The position numbers and the translations under genes were made by a program. DNA of 64,000 bases from Bradyrhizobium sp. BRP22. GTDB taxonomy: Bacteria; Pseudomonadota; Alphaproteobacteria; Rhizobiales; Xanthobacteraceae. Below the pieces are notes generated by a model that saw only the letters and a program-made list of their open reading frames with translations, did no database searches and was not told the origin of the DNA. The stretch covers positions 1-64,000 of the forward strand of contig NZ_JADYVX010000029.1 of NCBI RefSeq assembly GCF_020194175.1. The letters are read 5' to 3'. Shown here piece by piece: positions 53,286 through 62,057 of the stretch. Every line of letters begins with the position of its first letter. Within the stretch, counting starts at the first letter, position 1.

Positions 53286-53639
53286 CTACGGCGAATTGAC
53301 GCCGCGCCAGCGGCCGTAGCGCCATGGCAGATACCAGCGTGCGCCGCGCGGCGCCTGCTCCGGCACGTTGTCGATGCCGGACGTGCCCCAGGGATGGCAG
53401 CGGAGCAGCCGCGCCAGCGTCATCCAGCCACCGGCCCACAGGCCGAAGCGCTCGATCGCCTCGTCGCTATAGACCGAGCAGGTCGGCAGGTGCCGGCAGT
53501 TGTAGCCGACCAGGGGCGACAGCGTGTGCCGGTAGAGCCAGATCAGCGCGCGGCCGAGATTGCGCGGCAGCCTGCGGGCTGCACTGGCACAATCCGTGCA
53601 TCGCAATTGATGTGATGTTCGATGTTCCATGGGCGTCAT
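53286..53639 (-). CDS. yidD: YidD membrane protein insertion efficiency factor
   Basis: A 117-residue member of the YidD family: LIWLYRHTLSPLVGYNCRHLPTCSVY and ARLLRCHPWGTSGIDNVP, with all conserved Cys and the HPWG box. YidD helps YidC insert membrane proteins. The common neighbours rnpA and yidC are not here, so the gene is out of its usual cluster. Start taken at ATG 53639; ATG 53630 and TTG 53645 are alternatives. Confidence 0.93.
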   Translation of the reverse strand: MTPMEHRTSHQLRCTDCASAARRLPRNLGRALIWLYRHTLSPLVGYNCRHLPTCSVYSDEAIERFGLWAGGWMTLARLLRCHPWGTSGIDNVPEQAPRGARWYLPWRYGRWRGVNSP

Positions 53640-53874
53640 CCGCAAACTTACGTAGTCTTGCGGGGGTTCCCAAGCAAGGAACTCAGTTTTTGCAGATATT
53701 TACGCCACAGTTCGCAACTATTGCACCGCACGAGCGGCGCTGCAGCGAAGGTCCTATGGACGGCACGGGTCAGTACGGTTACCGTTTTGATAACGCTTCG
53801 ATGACAGCATCATGTCGCGTTGCGATGGGGCCGTTGCCACTGCTCATCTTCGGGGCTTGGGGGAAGGAACCAAA

Positions 53875-54807
53875 TTGAGGCTTGTGACGTCGCTTCGTCT
53901 TCGCGGCCTGGCACTCCTCGGTGCCGCCGCCCTTTGCATCACACTGCCCGGCTCGGTCACGACGCTGGGTAATTCCGCCCGCGCCGGGGCCACCCTGGAA
54001 GAACGCAAGACGCCGATGCGTTTCAGTTGGGTGGCTTGCGAGCCCAACTGCAAAGGCTGGGTCTCCGCCGTCGGCATCATCACCGCCGACAGCCCGCGCG
54101 AGTTCGATGAGTTCGCCCGTGGCCGCCAGCTCGGCGGCGCCACCGTCGTGCTTGATTCCAGCGGCGGCTCGGTCAACGACGCCATCACGCTCGGCCGCCG
54201 CTTCCGCGGCCTGGGCATGCTGACCACCGTCGGCACGACCGTCATCAACCGGACCTCGCAGGTCCAGCGCGCCAGCGTCAGGCCGGAGGCCTATTGCGAG
54301 TCGATGTGCGTGTTCCTGCTGCTGTCCGGCAAGACCCGCTACGTGCCTGATACCGCGCATGTGCGCGTTCACCAGATCTGGATGGGTGACCGCGCCGACG
54401 ATGCGCGCGCCGCGAGCTACACCGCGCAGGACCTGATGATCGTGGAGCGCGATATCGGCCGCCTCGCCAAGTACACCTTCGACATGGGCGGCAGCGGCGA
54501 TCTCCTGTCGCTGGCGCTGAGCGTTCCGCCCTGGGAAGAACTGCACGAGCTGTCGCGCGACGAGTTGCGGCTGACCAATCTCATCACCACCGAGCAGGTC
54601 GCCGACGTGCTGCCGCCGCAGGACGACGCGGCCACCGTGCCGGTCGCGGAAGCGAAGTCGAAGCCGTCCCAAGACCGCCACGTCGCCAGCGGGGTTGAAA
54701 GCGAGACGACGGCGCAGCCCGCGAAGTCGATATCGACCAAGACCGCGGAAGCCCTGGTTCCCACCGGCGGCACCGCCACGCCGCCCCCGGTCCAGCCGGC
54801 GCAGTAG
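53875..54807 (+). CDS. Periplasmic ClpP-like (COG3904-type) protein
   Basis: A 310-residue exported protein. Signal peptide (LRGLALLGAAALCITLPGSV) leads to a ClpP/crotonase-like fold: VVLDSSGGSVNDAITLGRRF, YCESMCVFLLLSGKTRYV (nucleophile-Ser position in ESMC) and VRVHQIWMG (His). A low-complexity Thr/Ala/Pro tail follows. Protease action is a guess from fold. The TTG at 53875 follows GGAAGGAACC; an upstream ATG at 53812 lacks support. Confidence 0.82.
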   Translation: MRLVTSLRLRGLALLGAAALCITLPGSVTTLGNSARAGATLEERKTPMRFSWVACEPNCKGWVSAVGIITADSPREFDEFARGRQLGGATVVLDSSGGSVNDAITLGRRFRGLGMLTTVGTTVINRTSQVQRASVRPEAYCESMCVFLLLSGKTRYVPDTAHVRVHQIWMGDRADDARAASYTAQDLMIVERDIGRLAKYTFDMGGSGDLLSLALSVPPWEELHELSRDELRLTNLITTEQVADVLPPQDDAATVPVAEAKSKPSQDRHVASGVESETTAQPAKSISTKTAEALVPTGGTATPPPVQPAQ

Positions 54808-54837
54808 CGCCACGATCTCCCGTCGTGGCAATCGCCC

Positions 54838-54990
54838 GTGGCCTCATCCTTCGAGACGCGCTTTTGCGCTCCTCAGAATGAGGTGAGATATCGTGGCTTG
54901 CGGCAGATACGACCTTACCTCAGGGCGACTGATAGACCCTCATGGTGAGGAGGCGCGAAGCGCCGTCTCGAACCATGAGGCCCGGCCCTG
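54838..54990. repeat. Pair of dispersed hairpin repeats (CTCATGGTGAGGAGG family)
   Basis: CTCATCCTTCGAGACGCGC with GCGCTCCTCAGAATGAGG, then CCTCATGGTGAGGAGGCGC with GCGCCGTCTCGAACCATGAGG, each an inverted repeat. The same pair, in reverse order, occurs at 58127-58240. It fills most of the gap before the iron-sulfur scaffold gene. Confidence 0.75.
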
Positions 54991-55014
54991 TCGAACCATC
55001 CGGCCCGACGGTGC

Positions 55015-55461
55015 CTACGCCGGCTGCTTGGCCTTGGCCTCGATCTGGCCGATCGCATCGACCACGGCATCGAAGGTCAGCATGGTGGAGGCGTGGCGGG
55101 CCTTGTAGTCGCGTACCGGTTCGAGCAGGGCGATCTCGGCCCATTTGCCGCCCTCCGGCGGCCTGCCGTTTTCCTTGAGCATCTTGCGCACGGTCTCGCG
55201 TAATTCGCGCAGCTCATCGGCGGTTGAGCCTACGACATGGCTTGCCATGATCGAGGAGGAGGCCTGCCCGAGCGCGCAGGCTTTGACGTCATGGGCGAAG
55301 TCGGTGACGACAGGGCCGTCCATCTTGAGATCGACCTTCACGGTCGAGCCACAGAGTTTCGAATGCGCGGTGGCGCTGGCATCGGGGTCGGGAAGGCGTC
55401 CGAGACGCGGAATATTCCCGGCCAGTTCGATGATCCGCTTGTTGTAGATGTCATTCAGCAT
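55015..55461 (-). CDS. IscU/NifU-N-like iron-sulfur cluster scaffold
   Basis: A 148-residue scaffold-like protein. MLNDIYNKRIIELAGNIPRLG opens it; SKLCGSTVKVDL and HDVKACALGQASSSIMASH carry two of the family's cluster Cys; the third (usually Cys near the end) is replaced here (RHASTMLTFDAVVDAI). This two-Cys variant is common in alphaproteobacteria and its role is less clear than for IscU. Start at 55461; seven earlier codons are open. Confidence 0.85.
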   Translation of the reverse strand: MLNDIYNKRIIELAGNIPRLGRLPDPDASATAHSKLCGSTVKVDLKMDGPVVTDFAHDVKACALGQASSSIMASHVVGSTADELRELRETVRKMLKENGRPPEGGKWAEIALLEPVRDYKARHASTMLTFDAVVDAIGQIEAKAKQPA

Positions 55462-55608
55462 GCGCGTAAACGTCGTAGGCACGAGGGCAGGGGTGCCCTT
55501 GGCGGCAGGGTTTCATCGTCCTATATATGGGCCGTATCGGCCGAAATACAGTCCGGCCATGCCACCGGCGCAGGCCAATTCAGAAACCAATGCTCTACCG
55601 CTGGTGCT

Positions 55609-55662
55609 AAAGCATGATCCGGAAAAGCGGGTACCGGTTTTCCGAGAAGATCATGCCCAAAC
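55609..55662. repeat. Dispersed inverted repeat (AAAGCATGATCCGGAAAAG family)
   Basis: CTAAAGCATGATCCGGAAAAG and TTTTCCGAGAAGATCATGCC flank ACCGGT. Same family as 11970-12023 and 60353-60404. The gap 55462-55801 holds this repeat and the folE promoter region. Confidence 0.8.
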
Positions 55663-55801
55663 GGGATGGAGCAGGATGACATTTCAGGGAAATGGCATCA
55701 TGCTTATAGGGACTCCAGGCGTCCGGTGGCACGAGGCCGCCCCGTCTGCCCGGTGACACACCCGGTCCGAGAAGGGGACCGGTCGAACGGAGAGACGTCG
55801 A

Positions 55802-56500
55802 ATGGACGCTGCAATCAAATCAATCCGCCCTGCCAAGAACAACGAGCCCAAAAAGGTGCTCGAAACACGGCCAGCCGAGCTCGATCCGTCCGAATTCCTT
55901 GCCGCCGCCGTTCGCGCCGATCTGCCGCGTCCGTCGCGCGCCGAGGCGGAGCAGGCGGTGCAGACGCTGCTCAGCTATATCGGCGAGGATCCGGACCGTG
56001 AGGGGCTGCTCGATACGCCGCGCCGCGTCGTCGAGGCCTTTGACGAGCTTTACCAGGGCTATCACCAGTGCCCCGCCGAGGTACTCGACCGCACCTTTGG
56101 TGAGACCGCCGGCTATGACGATTTCGTGCTGGTCCGCGACATCGAGTTCACCTCGCAGTGTGAGCACCACATGATGCCGTTCTACGGCAAGGCGCATATT
56201 GCCTATACGCCGGTCGAGCGAGTAGTGGGCCTGTCCAAGCTCGCGCGGCTGACCGACATCTTCGCCCGCCGGCTGCAGACCCAGGAGCATCTTACCGCCC
56301 AGATCGCCGCTGCGATCGACGAGATCCTGAAACCCCGCGGCGTTGCCGTCCTGATCGAGGCGGAGCATACCTGCATGTCGGTGCGCGGGGTCGCCAAGCA
56401 TGGTGCGTCGACCTTCACCAGCCGCTTCACCGGCATGTTCCGCGACAATCCGGCGGAGCAACAGCGCTTCCTGACCCTGGTGCGAGGACCTAACCGGTAA
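55802..56500 (+). CDS. folE: GTP cyclohydrolase I (FolE, type IA)
   Basis: A 232-residue enzyme for the first step of folate synthesis (GTP to dihydroneopterin triphosphate). DPDREGLLDTPRRVVEAFDE, EFTSQCEHHMMPFYGKAHIAY (zinc-binding Cys and catalytic His) and AEHTCMSVRGVAKHGAST (third zinc Cys) are all present. The N-terminal 45 residues are a lineage-type extension. hisI follows 28 bases later on the same strand. Confidence 0.98.
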   Translation: MDAAIKSIRPAKNNEPKKVLETRPAELDPSEFLAAAVRADLPRPSRAEAEQAVQTLLSYIGEDPDREGLLDTPRRVVEAFDELYQGYHQCPAEVLDRTFGETAGYDDFVLVRDIEFTSQCEHHMMPFYGKAHIAYTPVERVVGLSKLARLTDIFARRLQTQEHLTAQIAAAIDEILKPRGVAVLIEAEHTCMSVRGVAKHGASTFTSRFTGMFRDNPAEQQRFLTLVRGPNR

Positions 56501-56528
56501 CCTCGCACAACATTGCGAGGCTTATTCC

Positions 56529-56957
56529 GTGTCCACGTCAGCACATGATCACGACCGCGAGGAGGGGCTGGTATTCCAGCCCAAATTCGACGCGTCCGGT
56601 CTCGTGACCTGCGTCGCGACTGATGCTGCGAGCGGCGATGTGCTGATGGTCGCGCACATGAACGACGAAGCGCTGCGCAAGACCATCGCGACCGGCGAAG
56701 CCTGGTATTTCAGCCGCTCGCGCAATGCGCTGTGGCGCAAGGGTGAAAGCTCCGGCCAGACCCAGCGCGTCGTGGAGATCAGGACCGATTGCGATCAGGA
56801 TGCGATCTGGATTCGCGTCGAACAGGTCGGCGCCGCATGCCATACCGGCCGTCGCTCCTGCTTCTATCGCGCCGTCAAGGACGACAACGGCGACACACGA
56901 TTGTCATTCATCGACGCCGATCGGCTGTTCGATCCAGACAAAGTCTATCGCAAATAG
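56529..56957 (+). CDS. hisI: Phosphoribosyl-AMP cyclohydrolase
   Basis: A 142-residue HisI: GDVLMVAHMNDEALRKTIAT, AWYFSRSRNALWRKGESSGQ, DCDQDAIWI and CHTGRRSCFY with the zinc Cys triad and metal Asp cluster. It opens the ring of phosphoribosyl-AMP in histidine synthesis. The stand-alone form (not fused to HisE) is normal for this group. Start GTG at 56529. Confidence 0.97.
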   Translation: MSTSAHDHDREEGLVFQPKFDASGLVTCVATDAASGDVLMVAHMNDEALRKTIATGEAWYFSRSRNALWRKGESSGQTQRVVEIRTDCDQDAIWIRVEQVGAACHTGRRSCFYRAVKDDNGDTRLSFIDADRLFDPDKVYRK

Positions 56958-57009
56958 ACACAATTCGTCGCGGCGCCGCACATTGCGGCACATTCTGCGA
57001 GGCGCAGCC

Positions 57010-57028
57010 TTAACCTCGCATTAACCAT
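57010..57028 (+). promoter_or_regulatory. CtrA-type box upstream of the lytic transglycosylase gene
   Basis: TTAACCTCGCATTAACCAT is a perfect TTAA-N7-TTAA and ends in the TTAACCAT octamer known for CtrA targets. It is 34 bases upstream of the start codon. Confidence 0.6.
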
Positions 57029-57061
57029 ACTTGTCGCACCGTATCTCCGGGAGCTGCGCCG

Positions 57062-58108
57062 ATGACCGGCGTTCGAGAGGCCCACGCGAGCGTTTCGCGA
57101 GGAGCGGGGCATCCATCGATGGCGATCGATACATTCAACGCCGGGGCTGCGGCAGGTGTCGACCCGACGCGCGCCAAAATCGCGGGTTCGATCAAGCAGG
57201 CCGCGTCCACCACCGGCGCGAGCTTTCAATACCTGCTCACGACCGCCAAGATGGAATCCAACTTCAATCCGAAGGCGGCGGCGTCGACCTCCTCGGCGCG
57301 CGGGCTCTACCAGTTCATCGACCAGACCTGGCTCGGCACCGTCAAGGAGGCAGGCGATCAGCTCGGCTATGGCAAATATGCCGACGCCATCACGAAGAAT
57401 TCCGACGGCAGCTACTCGGTCAGCGATCTCAGGGCGCGCGAGGCGATCATGCGGCTGCGCGATGATCCGGATGCCGCGTCGGCGATGGCTGGCGTGCTGA
57501 CGCAGTCCAACAGCTTCAAGCTCACCGGCCGGCTCGGCCGCCGCCCGAACGATGCCGAGCTCTACATGGCGCATTTCATGGGCGTCGGCGGCGCGGCGAA
57601 ACTGATCTCGAACGCCGAGGACAATCCGTCCGCCAGCGCCGCGCAGATGTTTCCGAAGGCGGCCGCCGCCAACACTTCGATCTTCTACGACCGCTCGGGA
57701 CACACCCGCAGCGTGTCGGAGGTCTATTCGGTGCTGAGCGCGCGCTATGCCGGCGCCGCCAATTCCAGCGATATCCGCACCGCCTTCACCGCGGCCGGCG
57801 GCAATCCCGTCGCGCTCGCGAGCGCTGCGCCGTCGATCGACAACGCCGCCTATCTCGCGAGCTTTCCGGATTCGCGTGCGGTGTCGCCGGTGGCCGGCTC
57901 GCAGACGGCGACCGCTCCGGGCGATCCGATGTTCCGCTCGCTGTTCCAGGCCGGCGACCGCGCCGAGCCGATCTCGCCCACGGTGCAGGAATTATGGGGC
58001 CGCCCCGCACAGGTCACGACCGCCGCGCTTTCCGGCCAGACACCCGAAGTGCGCCCGCCTGGCCGGCTCGATCTCTTCAGCGACCGCAACGGCACGTTCT
58101 CGGGCTAA
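57062..58108 (+). CDS. Lytic transglycosylase domain protein
   Basis: A 348-residue protein with a Slt-type fold: LLTTAKMESNFNPKAAASTS has the catalytic Glu and SSARGLYQFIDQTWLGTV the following motif, and LYMAHFMGVGGAAKLI the late one. It cuts glycan strands of peptidoglycan. There is no clear signal peptide; proteins like this can be exported with flagellar or other systems. ATG at 57062 has GGGAG upstream; 57119 is a second candidate. A CtrA box precedes it, as for cell-cycle-timed envelope genes. Confidence 0.9.
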   Translation: MTGVREAHASVSRGAGHPSMAIDTFNAGAAAGVDPTRAKIAGSIKQAASTTGASFQYLLTTAKMESNFNPKAAASTSSARGLYQFIDQTWLGTVKEAGDQLGYGKYADAITKNSDGSYSVSDLRAREAIMRLRDDPDAASAMAGVLTQSNSFKLTGRLGRRPNDAELYMAHFMGVGGAAKLISNAEDNPSASAAQMFPKAAAANTSIFYDRSGHTRSVSEVYSVLSARYAGAANSSDIRTAFTAAGGNPVALASAAPSIDNAAYLASFPDSRAVSPVAGSQTATAPGDPMFRSLFQAGDRAEPISPTVQELWGRPAQVTTAALSGQTPEVRPPGRLDLFSDRNGTFSG

Positions 58109-58126
58109 GCCTCCGCGCGCACGTCG

Positions 58127-58240
58127 TCGCCCCTCATGGTGAGGAGGCGCAGCAGCGCTGTCTCGAACCATGGAGCCCCGCTGTCACCTGTGGCCCATCC
58201 TTCGAGGCGCCGCTTCGCGGCTCCTCAGGGATGAGGTCGG
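58127..58240. repeat. Pair of dispersed hairpin repeats (CTCATGGTGAGGAGG family)
   Basis: CCTCATGGTGAGGAGGCGC / GCGCTGTCTCGAACCATGGAG, then CATCCTTCGAGGCGCC / GGCTCCTCAGGGATGAGG. Same pair as 54838-54990, arranged the other way round. Confidence 0.75.
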
Positions 58241-58389
58241 TGCGCGCGTGGAAGCGGGCCATCGGCCATTAACGAAACGTCAATAAACCCAAAGAGTTAT
58301 GGTGAACCCTTTATTAAGCGTCATGGTTTATCCTTTGTTACATTGGCACCGCATCACCGTGCCGTTTCGTTGCGTTAGCCGGAAGGACC

Positions 58390-59565
58390 ATGATCGTTCG
58401 GCAGTTCATCAATTGGATCAGGACCGCTCCGGCAGGGGAGCGGGCCGAGGCCACCCGGGCATTGGCGCGGGCCTGGTTGATTTCAGATCTTTCCGAGGAC
58501 GACCGCATCGCCGCCGAGGGCGCGCTGTTGATGCTGCTCGACGATCCTTCGCCGCTGGTGCGGCAGGCGATGGCCGAGGTGTTTGCGCGCAGCGCCGAGG
58601 CGCCCGCCGCCATCGTGCAGGCGCTTGCGGTCGACCAGCCGGCAATCGCGCTGCCGGTGCTGGAACATTCGCCGCTCTTGATCGATGCCGATCTCGTCGA
58701 CATCGTCGCGACCGGCGACAATGAGATGCAATGCGCGGTCGCGCGGCGGATCGATCTGCCCGCTTCCGTCGGCGCTGCGATCGCCGAGGTCGGCAGCGCC
58801 GCGGCGGCGCTCGAATTGATCGAGAACGCGCACGCCGAGCTCGCGCCGTTCTCCTGGGACCGCATCGTCGAGCGGCATGGCCATCTCGCCGCGATCCGGG
58901 AGGCGATGCTGGTGCTGGAAGGCTTGCCGGCCGCGACGCGCATGGCGCTGGTGGCAAAACTCTCGGAAACGCTGGCGCAGTTCGTGGTCGCCCGCAACTG
59001 GCTCTCCGCCGACCGGGCTGATCGTATTGCCAGCGAAGCGCGCGAGCGCTCGACCGTCCATATCGCGGCCCGCTCGCGCGGCGAAGAGATGCGCGGCCTC
59101 GTTGCGCATCTGCGCGCGACCTGCCAACTCACCGCCGGTTTGATCCTGCGCGCGCTGCTTTCGGGCAATCTCGAACTGTTCCACGCAGCGCTCGCCGAAC
59201 TCTCCGGCCTGCCGCAGGCGCGCATCGCCGCGCTGCTGCATGATCGCGGCTCAGCCAGCCTCGACGCGCTCTTGATCCGTGCCGGCTTGCCGGACTCCAC
59301 CTTCGCCGCCTTCCGCGCCGCGCTCGAGGCAAGTCACGAGGCCGGCTATGTCGACAGCATCGAGGGCGCGGTGCGGCTGCGCCGGCGCATGGTCGAGCGC
59401 GTGCTGACCCATTGCGAGACCGATCGGCAGGCCGCCGAACCGTTGTTGATTCTGCTGCGCCGCTTCGCTACGGAATCGGCGCGCGAGGAAGCGCGGCTGT
59501 TCTGCGAAGAACTCGTCGCGGAAGACGCGCTCGTACCGCTACAGCAGGATTTGATCGCGGCGTAA
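58390..59565 (+). CDS. DUF2336-family protein
   Basis: A 391-residue soluble helical protein of the alphaproteobacterial DUF2336 family: DRIAAEGALLMLLDDPSPLV, RQAMAEVFARSAEAPAAIVQ and the HEAT-like repeat pattern after it. Function unknown; family members often lie near cell-cycle or chemotaxis genes. A weak CtrA-like site (TTAACGAAACGTCAA, near 58269) is in the AT-rich upstream region. Confidence 0.87.
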   Translation: MIVRQFINWIRTAPAGERAEATRALARAWLISDLSEDDRIAAEGALLMLLDDPSPLVRQAMAEVFARSAEAPAAIVQALAVDQPAIALPVLEHSPLLIDADLVDIVATGDNEMQCAVARRIDLPASVGAAIAEVGSAAAALELIENAHAELAPFSWDRIVERHGHLAAIREAMLVLEGLPAATRMALVAKLSETLAQFVVARNWLSADRADRIASEARERSTVHIAARSRGEEMRGLVAHLRATCQLTAGLILRALLSGNLELFHAALAELSGLPQARIAALLHDRGSASLDALLIRAGLPDSTFAAFRAALEASHEAGYVDSIEGAVRLRRRMVERVLTHCETDRQAAEPLLILLRRFATESAREEARLFCEELVAEDALVPLQQDLIAA

Positions 59566-59601
59566 GCGCGAGGCCGCTTCCGTCGCCGCAACACACGCTG
59601 T

Positions 59602-59707
59602 CATTCCGGGGCGATGCGATAGCATCGAACCCGGAATCCATTTCTCCGCCTGCGCATGCGCCCCGATGGATTCCGGGCCTGCGCCTGGCGGCGCATCCCG
59701 GAATGAC
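59602..59707. repeat. Dispersed palindromic repeat (TCCGGGGCGATGCG family)
   Basis: Arms CATTCCGGGGCGATGCG and CGGCGCATCCCGGAATG flank a region with CCCGGAATCCATT / GATGGATTCCGGG. A second inner hairpin is seen. In the gap between two converging genes. Confidence 0.75.
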
Positions 59708-59752
59708 GGAGCCGCGTAGGGCCGGCAAAGCTGCGTAGGGCAAAAGCCGTTA

Positions 59753-60334
59753 TCACTCCGCCGGTGCGATGCTCGGCGCGAGGATGGCTTCGAGATGTTC
59801 GGGGCGGTCGCGGTTGACCTTCAGCAGAAATTCATCCGCGATGCCGCGGAGCTGCCGGCTGAGCGCGCCGGCCATCACGGCGGTGTCGAGCTTGGTACGC
59901 TCGCGTACGATCGCCTGGATCGCGTTGATGTGGTGGGTGATCAGCTCCGGCGGCACCTGGTCGAGATCGGGTGCGTGCTCGATGATGCGGCACAGGCTTT
60001 CGGCAGCCGCGCCTGCAGAGGGGAAGCCGAAGGTCGCGGCGTCGCCCTTGATGTCATGGGCGGCGCGAAACAGTTCTTCGCGCGTCTCGTGGGAGAAGCC
60101 GTGGCGCAGCACCACGGCGTGCGCAGCCGATAGCCGGTCGGCTTCGATCGTCATCCATTGCTTGAATTCGCCGGAGAGATCCGCAAGTGCCTGCTCGGCG
60201 CGCGCGACGGGATCGTCGTGATCGATGTCGGGAGGGATGCGGCGCAGCACCTTGCGTAGCCGGTTGGGCTGCGTGATCACATGGTGCGTGGCGAAAGTCT
60301 TGACCTCGATCGCGCCCGGTTTCTCTTTCGCCAT
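59753..60334 (-). CDS. Hpt-domain phosphotransfer protein
   Basis: A 193-residue protein with an Hpt core: LFRAAHDIKGDAATFGFPSA carries the phospho-acceptor His and the following helix pattern. It would pass phosphate between a histidine kinase and a response regulator. A receiver protein gene lies directly upstream on the same strand, separated by a repeat, so they probably work as a pair. The partner kinase is not in the window. Confidence 0.88.
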   Translation of the reverse strand: MAKEKPGAIEVKTFATHHVITQPNRLRKVLRRIPPDIDHDDPVARAEQALADLSGEFKQWMTIEADRLSAAHAVVLRHGFSHETREELFRAAHDIKGDAATFGFPSAGAAAESLCRIIEHAPDLDQVPPELITHHINAIQAIVRERTKLDTAVMAGALSRQLRGIADEFLLKVNRDRPEHLEAILAPSIAPAE

Positions 60335-60352
60335 GATGGCCTCACCTCTGTT

Positions 60353-60404
60353 TGAGCATGATCTTTTCGGAAAACCGGTTTCCACTTTTCCCGATCATGC
60401 TCTA
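60353..60404. repeat. Dispersed inverted repeat (AAAGCATGATCCGGAAAAG family)
   Basis: GAGCATGATCTTTTCGGAAAACC and its partner arm GGTTTCCACTTTTCCCGATCATGCTC. Third copy in the window. Its right edge includes the TAG stop of the receiver gene. Confidence 0.8.
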
Positions 60405-60947
60405 GATGCTGGAACGCGCTTTATCGAGCAGCGACGGCTGTTGCATCACTTCCATCTCGCCGCCGACGCGGCGCTCGGGGCCGATATAGGTGCTGCTGGT
60501 GTTGCGGCGGCGGTCCGGGCCGAAATAGGTCTTGGTCTTGATGAAGGGGCGGGGATTGGCAACGACGTTGAGGATGCGCTGGTAGAGTCCCTTGGCCGAG
60601 ATCGGCTTGGCCAGGAATTCGGTGACGCCGGCATCGCGCGCCACCGTCACGCGGCGCTTCTCCGAATGCGCGGTCAGCATGATGATCGGCGCATAGGGAT
60701 TGGCGTTGGATTCCGGCTGCCGGATCATCTGCGCCAGCTCGAGCCCGTCGAAGATCGGCATCGACCAGTCGGTGATGACGATGTCGGGAACGTAATGGGT
60801 GTACATTTCGAGCGCGGTGGCGCCGTCCTCCGCCTCGTAGACCTCGCGCGCGCCGAACGAATGCAGCAGCGTCCGCAGGATGCGGCGCATGTGCGGATTG
60901 TCGTCGCAGATCAGAAACCGCAGCTTGTTGAAGTCGATGCGATACAT
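60402..60947 (-). CDS. Receiver-domain (CheY-like) response regulator
   Basis: A 181-residue protein: receiver domain in residues 1-125 with the acidic pair (FLICDDNPHMR), phospho-acceptor Asp in IVITDWSMP, Thr in IMLTAHSE and Lys in FLAKPIS, then a short tail with basic repeats (PDRRRNTSS, GPERR). No output domain, so it acts by protein contact, perhaps through the adjacent Hpt protein. A CtrA half site (TTAACCAT, 60980-60987) lies 33 bases upstream. Confidence 0.94.
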   Translation of the reverse strand: MYRIDFNKLRFLICDDNPHMRRILRTLLHSFGAREVYEAEDGATALEMYTHYVPDIVITDWSMPIFDGLELAQMIRQPESNANPYAPIIMLTAHSEKRRVTVARDAGVTEFLAKPISAKGLYQRILNVVANPRPFIKTKTYFGPDRRRNTSSTYIGPERRVGGEMEVMQQPSLLDKARSSI

Positions 60948-60979
60948 GGTCCAGCCCGGCCCAACGGCATTACCCACCG

Positions 60980-60987
60980 TTAACCAT
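60980..60987. promoter_or_regulatory. CtrA half site TTAACCAT
   Basis: The octamer TTAACCAT lies 33 bases before the receiver gene start, with a second TTAA at 61001-61004. The spacing to the second TTAA is not the canonical 7, so this is only a half-site match. Confidence 0.4.
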
Positions 60988-61037
60988 ATCGCCGAGCCGG
61001 TTAAGGAAAGGTTGCGCCGATGGCAGGGCGGGGCGCC

Positions 61038-61817
61038 TCAATACCCGAACTGCTCGCGCAGGATGCGCTCTTCCAGGCTGTGGCCGGGGTCGAACAGCAT
61101 CCGCATCGAGATGGTCTTGTCGGTCAGGACCTCGACGCGGCTGACGTCGCGCACCTCGTCATGGTCGGCAACCGCCGCCACCGGGCGCTTTTCGCCTTCG
61201 AGCACCTCGATCACGACGAACGCTGAATTCGGCAGCAGCGCGCCGCGCCAGCGTCGCGGGCGGAAGGCGCTGATCGGGGTCAGCGCGAGCAGGGCGGCAT
61301 TGATCGGAATGATCGGCCCCTGCACCGAGAGGTTATAGGCGGTCGAGCCGGCGGGGGTGGCGACCAGGATGCCGTCCGCGATCAGTTCCGGCATCCGCTC
61401 ATGCTCGTCGATCAGGATGCGCAGGCGCGCGGCCTGGTAGGTCTGGCGGAACAGCGCGACCTCGTTGATGGCGTGATGCAGATGCACCGCGCCATGGATG
61501 TCGGTGGCCCGCATCAGCAGCGGGCTGATCAGGGATTCCCGTGCCGCCGCCAGCCGTTCGCGCAGACTGTGGGTCGAGTATTCGTTCATCAGGAAGCCGA
61601 CCGTGCCGCGATGCATGCCGTAGATCGGTTTTCCCGTGCGCATGTTCGCGTGCAGCGTCTGCAGCATCAAGCCGTCGCCGCCGAGCGCCACCACGACATC
61701 GGCATCCGCCGCAGCGCAATTGCCGTAGAGCGTAGTCAGTTGCGTAAGCGCGGCCTGCGCCTCGGTGCCGCCGCTCGCGACGAAGGCGATCTTCTCATAT
61801 CGCTCGGGACTGGTCAT
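61038..61817 (-). CDS. nadK: NAD kinase
   Basis: A 259-residue ATP-NAD kinase. VVVALGGDGLMLQTLH has the GGDG motif, GTVGFLMNEY the NE motif, and ILVATPAGSTAYNLSVQGPI the substrate-binding conserved part. It makes NADP from NAD and ATP. ATG at 61817 gives a typical length; the longer frame upstream runs into a repeat and is spurious. Confidence 0.96.
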   Translation of the reverse strand: MTSPERYEKIAFVASGGTEAQAALTQLTTLYGNCAAADADVVVALGGDGLMLQTLHANMRTGKPIYGMHRGTVGFLMNEYSTHSLRERLAAARESLISPLLMRATDIHGAVHLHHAINEVALFRQTYQAARLRILIDEHERMPELIADGILVATPAGSTAYNLSVQGPIIPINAALLALTPISAFRPRRWRGALLPNSAFVVIEVLEGEKRPVAAVADHDEVRDVSRVEVLTDKTISMRMLFDPGHSLEERILREQFGY

Positions 61818-61961
61818 TGCACGACAAGCTCGGCCCTGGTTGCGCGTAGTTCCGCGCCGCGCTCGTCTATACAGCTTGACCGCGCTTGTCGAGATCAGAA
61901 GACCGGCATTTTCCTGCCAGGCCGGTCGGCTGTCCGACACAATTCCGTAATGGTCGGGCCT

Positions 61962-62053
61962 CGTAGCCCGGGTGGAGCGAAGCGTAACCCGGGAAATCTC
62001 CGTCCACGTTGCAAGCGGTCCCGGGTTACGCTTTCGCTTCACCCGGGCTACGG
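61962..62053. repeat. Dispersed palindromic repeat (CGTAGCCCGGGTGGAGCGAAG family)
   Basis: CGTAGCCCGGGTGGAGCGAAG and GCTTCACCCGGGCTACGG are reverse complements, with inner arms CGTAACCCGGGA / CCCGGGTTACG. It lies between the cyclase stop and nadK. Confidence 0.85.
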
Positions 62054-62057
62054 TGCT

